Assembly: GCA_963675135.1 (NCBI GenBank) | Contig: OY776121.1 | Coordinates: 69,394,265 to 69,458,264 of the forward strand | Direction: 5' to 3' | Length of the DNA: 64,000 nt | Origin: Galeopsis tetrahit | Taxonomy: Eukaryota; Streptophyta; Magnoliopsida; Lamiales; Lamiaceae | Shown: positions 57,310 to 64,000 of the stretch, piece by piece | Position numbering within the stretch: position 1 is the first letter of the stretch | Layout: each line of letters starts with the position of its first letter | Notes under the pieces: model-generated | Told to the model about the DNA's origin: nothing | The model's input: the letters and a program-made list of their open reading frames with translations, nothing else | Database searches by the model: none | Position numbers and translations under genes: made by a program

Positions 57310-58520
57310 ATAGTATATTGTTGTTGCTGATTCATTTCTTTTCGGCTACTTGAATCCTCCTGGAATCAATTCACAATTGTGAAAATCAGTACATATTATA
57401 CAAAGATTATGTGACAAATAAATATAGTATTGTAGTATTAGTTAAGTTGCATATTTACCACAGGTAGAGATTCCTCCTCCTCTTCAAATAAAAATGTGTA
57501 TTTTATTGTGAAGAGGAAATTACATAGAAAACAGAGCATTGCGTAAAGAGAATGTGATTCTTGATTTTATTTTGCCCATAGAAGTAAAAACAGACTACAT
57601 TAAACCCTTCATTATAATGTTAAACTAATTCTTTCCCAATTGACCTTTCATCAAACAATTAACAGTCATTAAACAATCATCCACAATCCAATAAAAGGCC
57701 CTTATGAATAGACTAAATTCAGTGACGTTTGTAAGAGAAGTAGCAATGACGGCACTGAAAAATAGCATGTTCAACCAGATGGCAAAAAAAGGAAGACGAT
57801 GAGAGAAATTAGTCAAATTTTCAGAAAACCCGTCCTCCTCACCTCTACAACCACAATATCCTAATTTCCAGCTAAATTAACCAGCAATAAACTTTCATTC
57901 TCAAAATCAAAGTAAATTTATAGCATGGAGAACAACGTATTTAAATTCCAAAGATAAAAAAAATATATATTTCTCCAAACAGTTCACTGCACAAGCTCCC
58001 ATAATCCATGAAGAAATTCCTCCGCCGTGGAGAAAAAGTAACACTATAAAATGGTAATTAGAAGATAGATAACTTCTTCAATCAGAATCAGCAGTCCCGG
58101 CCGCCTCCGCTTCGAGCCGTTCTAGGGCTTTCTGGTGTGCCCATGTAAAATCAAAGAAATCAAAGAATGTAAAATTCAAAACTAAAGACACAGACCCAAA
58201 TTGGGTCCAATTCCCAGGCGAAGAAATTCAATCGATGACAAGGCAGGGTTAATCGACTCACCGTCGAGCTTTGAGACCAAACAAAACACTAAAATCGCCT
58301 CGCGAACGGCAAGTGAGGACACGAATCGCCAAAACAGAGCAGTTGACGCCTCAATCGATCAAATCGCGCGAACCCTGTGGCCGGAAACTCTTCTTCCACC
58401 GTCGTTCCTGCGTCGACGCCACCACCCTCATCCATCTCCGCCACTCACACGCATTCCGTCGTCTCGGTTCTCCGAGACTCACCCAGATTCAAAATAAGGG
58501 AGGCGACCATTAGGGTTTTG
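57310..58520 (-). other. Candidate minus-strand transcription unit, product unknown
   Basis: A GC-rich block (58262-58500) ends on the minus strand in a donor CGACG|GTGAGT; 80 bases on is a good acceptor GTGTCTTTAG| (exon from 58181). Across that junction one frame stays open and ends LERLEAEAAGTADSD with TGA at 58078, but I find no start codon in it. Further downstream, short pieces with splice-like edges read EEEEESLPV (near 57470) and EDSSSRKEMNQQQQYTIL (near 57340). This could be a small gene whose exons I cannot join, or a non-coding RNA. I do not recognise a family. Confidence 0.3.
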
Positions 58521-58719
58521 TGAGAAATGAGAAATGACGTGAAATTGATTAAGATAGAGTATATTATTATATTTAATTGTTGATTTAATAAAGAAAGGGT
58601 ATAATTGAGATTTTATGACCACTTTTGGTCTTAATTGTTTTACTCAAATTTTTTTGTCTTACTTTGTTTAAATGACTTATGGATTGTCTTACTTTGTTAA
58701 TAAACTCTTAAGGGGTTAA

Positions 58720-58965
58720 TAAACTCTTAATAATATTGTGTTGGACTTTTCAGTTATACAAACTTGCACTTTTAATAATATTGTATTGCACTTTTCAGTG
58801 ATATATATTGTGTTGCACTTTTTAGTTATAATGAGTTACACTTTTAATTAATATTATTTTGTACTTTTCAATTATAGTGACTTACACGTTTCAGAAAGAA
58901 AAAAAAAAGTTAACAATCAACTCGAGTTCTTATATGAACTCGAGTCTATTTGAGACTAACCCAAT
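58720..58965. mobile_element. Fold-back MITE remnant, copy 4
   Basis: GCACTTTTCAGTTATA-type interior repeats run from about 58730, and the right end GAACTCGAGTCTATTTGAGA with ACTAACCCA is a diverged terminus of the family. The left terminus is missing. Confidence 0.5.
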
Positions 58966-59054
58966 TTTTTACACTTTTCTAAATTAGATTATATACTCTC
59001 CCAGTTTCATAAATTTAGCCCTTTTTGGTCTTAAATCTTGTTTCAAAATGTTTA

Positions 59055-59440
59055 GGGGGTGTTTACTTTGAGCTTTGGGTGATTTTGAAACCGATTTCTT
59101 TTGAGTTTTGGAATAGTGGAGGATTTAACTTTATGTCAAATCAAGTTGTAAGATTGAATGAATTTGTATTATTATATTATTGTTTGGTGAGATTATAATG
59201 ATTAGTTGATTGTGTAATGATTAAATGTATTATATTATTATAGTATTATTATATTATTGTTGAGAAAGAATATAATGATTGGAGTAATATTATATAGATA
59301 TAACTTTATGTCAAATCAATATGTTTGATAGAAGTGGTTTTGAGTGGATTTTGAAAACCGGTTTTTAAATTCCGAAGTAAAACGGGTTTGGGATCTTGAA
59401 ATCCAAAACCTGATTTTTAAAATCAAAAGTAAACATCCCC
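59055..59440. mobile_element. Tourist-like (PIF/Harbinger) MITE
   Basis: Ends GGGGGTGTTTACTTTGA and TCAAAAGTAAACATCCCC are inverted copies, flanked by TTA on both sides (59052-59054 and 59441-59443), the PIF/Harbinger duplication. 386 bp. Related to the element at 15479-15730. Confidence 0.85.
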
Positions 59441-59529
59441 TTATAGTTTTTACTATTTTTATCATAAATCTTTCTAAACTACCCTTATTTAATTTCTACA
59501 ATATATATATATTTTTTGAAAATATATTA

Positions 59530-59762
59530 GGTTGTGTTTGGATAAGAGGATTTGATTTAAGGAGGTATTTCAAATGGAAAATTTTAAAAATAGATGAATT
59601 TCAAATGACATAGTTTTAGTGAAGAAAATTCTCTCAATTTTTTCTAAAGAAAAATGTTAAGTATTTGAAATCCATTCATTTACTTTTTAAACCAAACAAA
59701 CAAGTGAAGTGAATTTAGATTATGAAAACTCAATACTTAAATCTCTCCATCCAAACATGGAG
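59530..59762. mobile_element. Possible second Tourist-like MITE
   Basis: GGTTGTGTTTGGATAAGAGG after TTA at the left and CTCTCCATCCAAACATGG at the right are imperfect inverted copies. The right duplication is not clear, so the call is tentative. Confidence 0.35.
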
Positions 59763-60079
59763 TATTTTCTTTCTTTCTATTGACAAAGTAGTTGACATTT
59801 TATTTTTTTTATATTAATTATTATCTTAATGAAAAAAAAAATTAATTGGGGTAAATATGTAAAATAAGAATATGTTAATTCTTTAATTCAAAGACGATTA
59901 ATTTGTGAAATGGAAGGAGTAATAAATTAAATAATTTCGCTATATATCTTGGGCAAGAAAAGAATCATCTGAACAGTGAACATACACTGACTTGACCCGT
60001 CAAATCAGATTCTCTCGACCCGAACGATATTTTAAGTCAAAGTTAAAAAAAAAAAAAAACCCTATTAAAAACTAAAAAA

Positions 60080-62800
60080 AGCCTTGAAGCAATGAAGCCT
60101 CACTCTCTGTGTCCGCTTGTCTCTCTCTAAGCTTCCTCCCCAGCCTCTTGTTAGCTCCAGCTTCACCTCCGGCCACCAATTCTCTACGTTCACGGTAACA
60201 ATTACCAATTATTTATCATTTCTATATTTTCCATGATTTTACACACTTATAGACACGTTTCTCACGCAAAGTGCTAGTGGAACTGTTTTTTTTTTTAATC
60301 TGAATTGAATAATAAGCGGGCAGAAATCTCCTAATGGGGTTGTCGCGTATAGCATAGCAAACTGGTTTTTTGACAAAATTCTGTAAAATTCTTTTGTCAT
60401 AAATGTTAAACTAAAGTCTGATTTCTGAAGTTCTTTTTCTGTGTGTATGTGTGGCTAAAACAGAGTTTTTGGTTCTTCGGAAGTATCCTTTATTCATAAA
60501 CTTTATGTTTATGCTTTCTTTTCAATATTTCAATATATACATGTAACTTCTGCCTCTGAAGGTTAAATAGAATTTTGGTTATCTTTCTCGTTGCTTAGGT
60601 GTATCATGTGGCTTCCATAATTCTTGATTGCCCATCTTATTTATTTTGTAAAAATTAGCATCTAACTACTCTCAATGAACAGGCACTGGATGGCAATCAT
60701 ACCTTGTGGAAATACATGGGTGACGCGGTGCGTAGTTCAGCCTCAGTGCATACTGAGACCCTGCAATATCAATAAACTATCAACAATCCCATGTTGGTAA
60801 GCATTTTATTGACTTCTTCATTGATGAAATTGGCATTAGGGTGCCTTGCATCTTACTAGTGTTGCACTTCATATGTGGGTTATCTTCCTTAGTTTGTTGA
60901 TGTGTACCTTTGATAATTTATGGTAGACGTAGACTCGTGAATTCTCTATGGGTATATTCCTTCTGTGCCTTTTGTATTGGTCCCATGATATGTTTATTGA
61001 ATGTTTAGGAGGGTAGGAGCTGATGCTGATTACTGTAAAATGTAAAAAAAATCTTTAAAACATTTGAAACTGGAATGCAAGTGCATTTCAATTTCACGAG
61101 GAATGGGATTTTATCTGGAATATAGGGCCCTGGTTTGGTGCCTTTACTCATTCAATTGGAACTCTTGGTCCAAAGTAAACACTTTGAAATCTAGATGCAG
61201 AATAACAAGCATTAACTACAGTATACTTGGAAGATTTTTTTTAGTACTTTATTAATGACTTCTGACAAAAATATGTTTTATCACCGAAGTAATTGGATCC
61301 ATTTCATCATTGGTTATAATTTTATAAGAAACAAGAGTTTCTGGCTGCACACCTTGCCTCAGATGAACTCAACCAAGACTTAGGCTCAAAGAGACAGATG
61401 ATTAATTTCAACTCATTAATTTCTGCATGAAGTTTCCACTAAATCTGAGAACTAGATCTTGTATACTACTGCCCAGTTAGTTGAAGTGGGCCAGCTTCCT
61501 GTCATATGTTAATTCCAAATTTGGAATATTATTCCTGAAATGGTGACGTGGAAAGTGATCGCATGCATTATTAATGTTGCAGTTAATGAGTCTGAGTGAT
61601 ACTAAACAATATGGATTTGTCTTCTAACGAATAACAAAATTTTCGGAACTGTTGGAGTTCAATATTGACATGTCAGGTCAGACCACCTATTCTTGGTTTC
61701 CACTAGTTCAATGAACTGAACAGTTGCAACTGGGAGACATTATGTTTAGGACTACATTACCATGTTTTGTCGTTATCTTCATTTATTTATCATTCGGTAG
61801 TCTTGAAACTTTGTCAAGACCTAGGCATAATGGAAAATATGCAGACTCATTTAGAACACGTTTCTTCTTCAAGAGATTCTCTCAATATGATTTCCGTTAT
61901 CATTACTGAAATGGCATCTTTCACTTTAGTTTGACAACTACATGGAGCAACTAATCTTTATCAATTTCTAATTTGAGTGTTTTTAGCAATATTTCACAAA
62001 AAAGTTATTAATATATTAACTTCCATTAAGATCGATTTTGTACTTACATTAATATTGGGACTAAGTTGTCGGAGAATGAGAATATTGAACAAGTCAGCAA
62101 CTTTTTCACATTTTAGGTATCTTGATATCGGAAGCCATTATCTACTAGTCGTAGAGTCGGTTACATACTTACATGTCAATATTGGACTGTCAATAAAATC
62201 TATGATTATATGGCATTGCCTTGTTGGAATTTTCCTTTTCTCTTATCTTTAAAGGTTTGTTGCCCTGTTAACACTTTTACATTGAGACATGTCTTGTACT
62301 GGTAATTTTGATGATGGGCGTCTATCGGTATATTCGTACATGTATATTTACTTATATTGAATCATTTATATGTATATTTGTGTATATATTCCTTGTTTGG
62401 AGTACATCATGGAAAGAGAAAGTTTCAAAGTTAGGGCTTCTCCTCACAAGTTTGAAGTGCTTTTTCATATTCTCTTTTATCTTTTTTTTGGTTACTTAAT
62501 CAAAGAGCTGGTCATCCATGATTTTTTTTTTTTTGCAGCACACCGAGCAGGACTAGATTTGCATCACAGAGTTCAACCTTCTATTCTCAAGAATCGTTGA
62601 ATGCACTCTTCAGTTCAGGGTCACACAATAGTCCATGTCAAAGAAGAGGAACTCGGCTTATTGTTAGAGCTGACAGAGTAAGATTCTTAGCCCGTTGTTT
62701 TGGTTTTGGTTGTTGTCATAAACATAAAGACAGAATATAACAGTAAGAAAGAAATATCAAAATAAACCCCCCAAAATATGGAGATTAATCCATAAATGTG

Positions 62801-62871
<71 letters not shown>

Positions 62872-64000
62872 GTTTTTTAATTTACACCATAATATCTTTC
62901 TGTACAGGAAAAAGTTTCATAGAAATACTCATTGATTGCTTCTTTATGTACAGGATTATTATTCTGTGCTTGGTGTCTCTAAAACTTCAAACAAGTCAGA
63001 GATCAAAAGTGGTGAGTGTTAGGCTTTATCTTTGAAATTGGCTTTGTTTAAAATCATTATTAATTAATTTCCTGAAAATTTTCATGCAATATATAATCAG
63101 AAAATCAGAATGCTAGCCCATGCTTTGTTGGTTTGTCGATGTATTCCCGTTTCCTGTATTGAGTTGTGGATTTCACAATTTTTATTTGTTTCATTCTTGT
63201 ATCATATATCTTTGTTGTTGTTATTCTTAGACAATTTACCTACGTTTTTTTGCTAAAAAACTATTATCTCATTATATGTGTTCGGATATATCATTACATC
63301 TCTCAAGTATGTTTTCTTCCCATGTGTTTTTAGATGTTCCCTTCCCTTCTTAATTTGAACTAATGCACCTCTACTCTGTAAACGGCGTATTGGAGCATGT
63401 CAGTGTCTCTTATGCACATGTCCAAGCCACCTTAAGTTTTCTGTAATTTTTTTATCTATTGGGGCTACCCATAATTTTTTTTCCTTACACATTCATGATT
63501 CGTTACATAAGTGTGCTAGAATCCATCTCAAAATTCTCATTTATGCTACCCTCGTATTTTGTTCATTTCATATTTGGTCACCCAACACTCTTATCCATAA
63601 AGCATCACTGGTCTTATGGATGTTTTATAAAACTTACCTTTTAACATTACTAGTAAAAAAAATTTGCATTGACAAACAATTTTTCTCTTTATGTTTTCCC
63701 TTATAATTTCCTTTCTTTCCGACTACTTGACTTTTATAATGTGCATTCGTGGTTTTATTCTAGCAGAACTGCTCATATTTACTGAACTGTAGGCAGTTTT
63801 TAAGTCTCAGCAGGTCGTGATGTATATGTGGAATTTTTGGGAGCATTTTTCGTCTATTTTCCTTTTCTTACGAGCAACTAGATTTTCTTCCTCCATTTGT
63901 GTATGCGGTCTCAAAATTTCTTCTTTGCTCCCGTTGCATAACTGCATTTCCTGATGAATGGATGTGATCCTATGAATTTGATTTTTTCTAATTATCCTTT
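60080..64000 (+). CDS. Chloroplast type-A DnaJ (Hsp40) protein, 5' part of the gene
   Basis: Partial; the gene runs off the window. A non-coding first exon (about 60090-60194, donor CACG|GTAACA) is followed by coding exons 60690-60796 (exon starts 60683), 62539-62677 and 62954-63011, all with GT-AG borders and one continuous frame. The protein begins MAIIPCGNTWVTRCVVQPQC, has a Ser/Arg-rich transit-peptide-like segment (FSSGSHNSPCQRRGTRLIVR) and then the start of the J domain, ADRDYYSVLGVSKTSNKSEI. This order matches Arabidopsis DJA5/DJA6 J-proteins, co-chaperones of chloroplast Hsp70. The HPD motif, zinc-finger repeats and C-terminal domains lie beyond 64000. The intron after 63011 is at least 989 bases long. 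The 1.7-kb second intron holds no element I can define. Confidence 0.85.
62803..62866. repeat. Compound (TA)n(GA)n microsatellite in a DnaJ-gene intron
   Basis: About 18 TA units followed directly by about 14 GA units. It lies between coding exons 62539-62677 and 62954-63011. Confidence 0.95.

Noticed and set aside
58201..58497. 98-codon plus-strand frame
   Set aside because: Arg/Pro-rich translation of the GC-rich block; splice signals there fit the minus strand, and no plus-strand gene context was seen.

Overview
The window is eukaryotic nuclear DNA from a flowering plant. Genes are split by GT-AG introns, the intergenic DNA is AT-rich and full of plant transposon families (MULE, CACTA, hAT, Stowaway, Tourist, Gypsy, Copia), and the protein families are plant ones (ZYP1, SRC2-like C2, GRF zinc finger, chloroplast DnaJ). 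A eudicot is likely. I cannot name the species from sequence alone.

Layout. (1) 1-11.7 kb is a stack of nested transposons. Two Mutator-type elements of one family lie side by side, each with a 9-bp target duplication (partly cut off by the window edge for the first). The second has been entered by a CACTA element (itself holding a tRNA-derived, SINE-like unit) and by a young 7.2-kb Gypsy/Athila-like retrotransposon that carries gag-protease but no pol. (2) 11.7-16.4 kb is intergenic with small MITEs. (3) 16.5-17.0 kb is a single-exon C2-domain (SRC2-like) gene. (4) 18.4-25 kb holds a 1.7-kb solo LTR, a small GRF-zinc-finger membrane protein gene immediately beside it, and two broken F-box genes facing away from each other. 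(5) 25-34.7 kb is a degenerate hAT element, a retrotransposon remnant and a MULE that carries a ULP1-type cysteine protease gene opposite its transposase. (6) 34.7-43.4 kb is a repeat region: CACTA-type elements, a minisatellite split by a solo LTR, Stowaway MITEs and a fold-back MITE. (7) 43.5-45.3 kb is a three-exon C2H2 zinc-finger gene. (8) 48.6-54.2 kb is a complete 18-exon ZYP1 gene, the transverse-filament protein of the synaptonemal complex; my exon model gives 873 residues. (9) 54.6-59.8 kb is MITE-rich and has an unresolved minus-strand transcription-unit candidate. (10) From 60.1 kb to the window end is the 5' part of a chloroplast type-A DnaJ gene.

The host genes are functionally unrelated neighbours; no operon-like or cluster logic is expected or seen. 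The most informative material is the transposon biology: exact target duplications date and order the insertions, a non-autonomous gag-protease retroelement has an in-frame TGA and repeated palindromes of its polypurine tract, and a fold-back MITE family has at least four members, one of which has grown to about 1.1 kb and contains a tRNA-like promoter and a GC-rich ORF.
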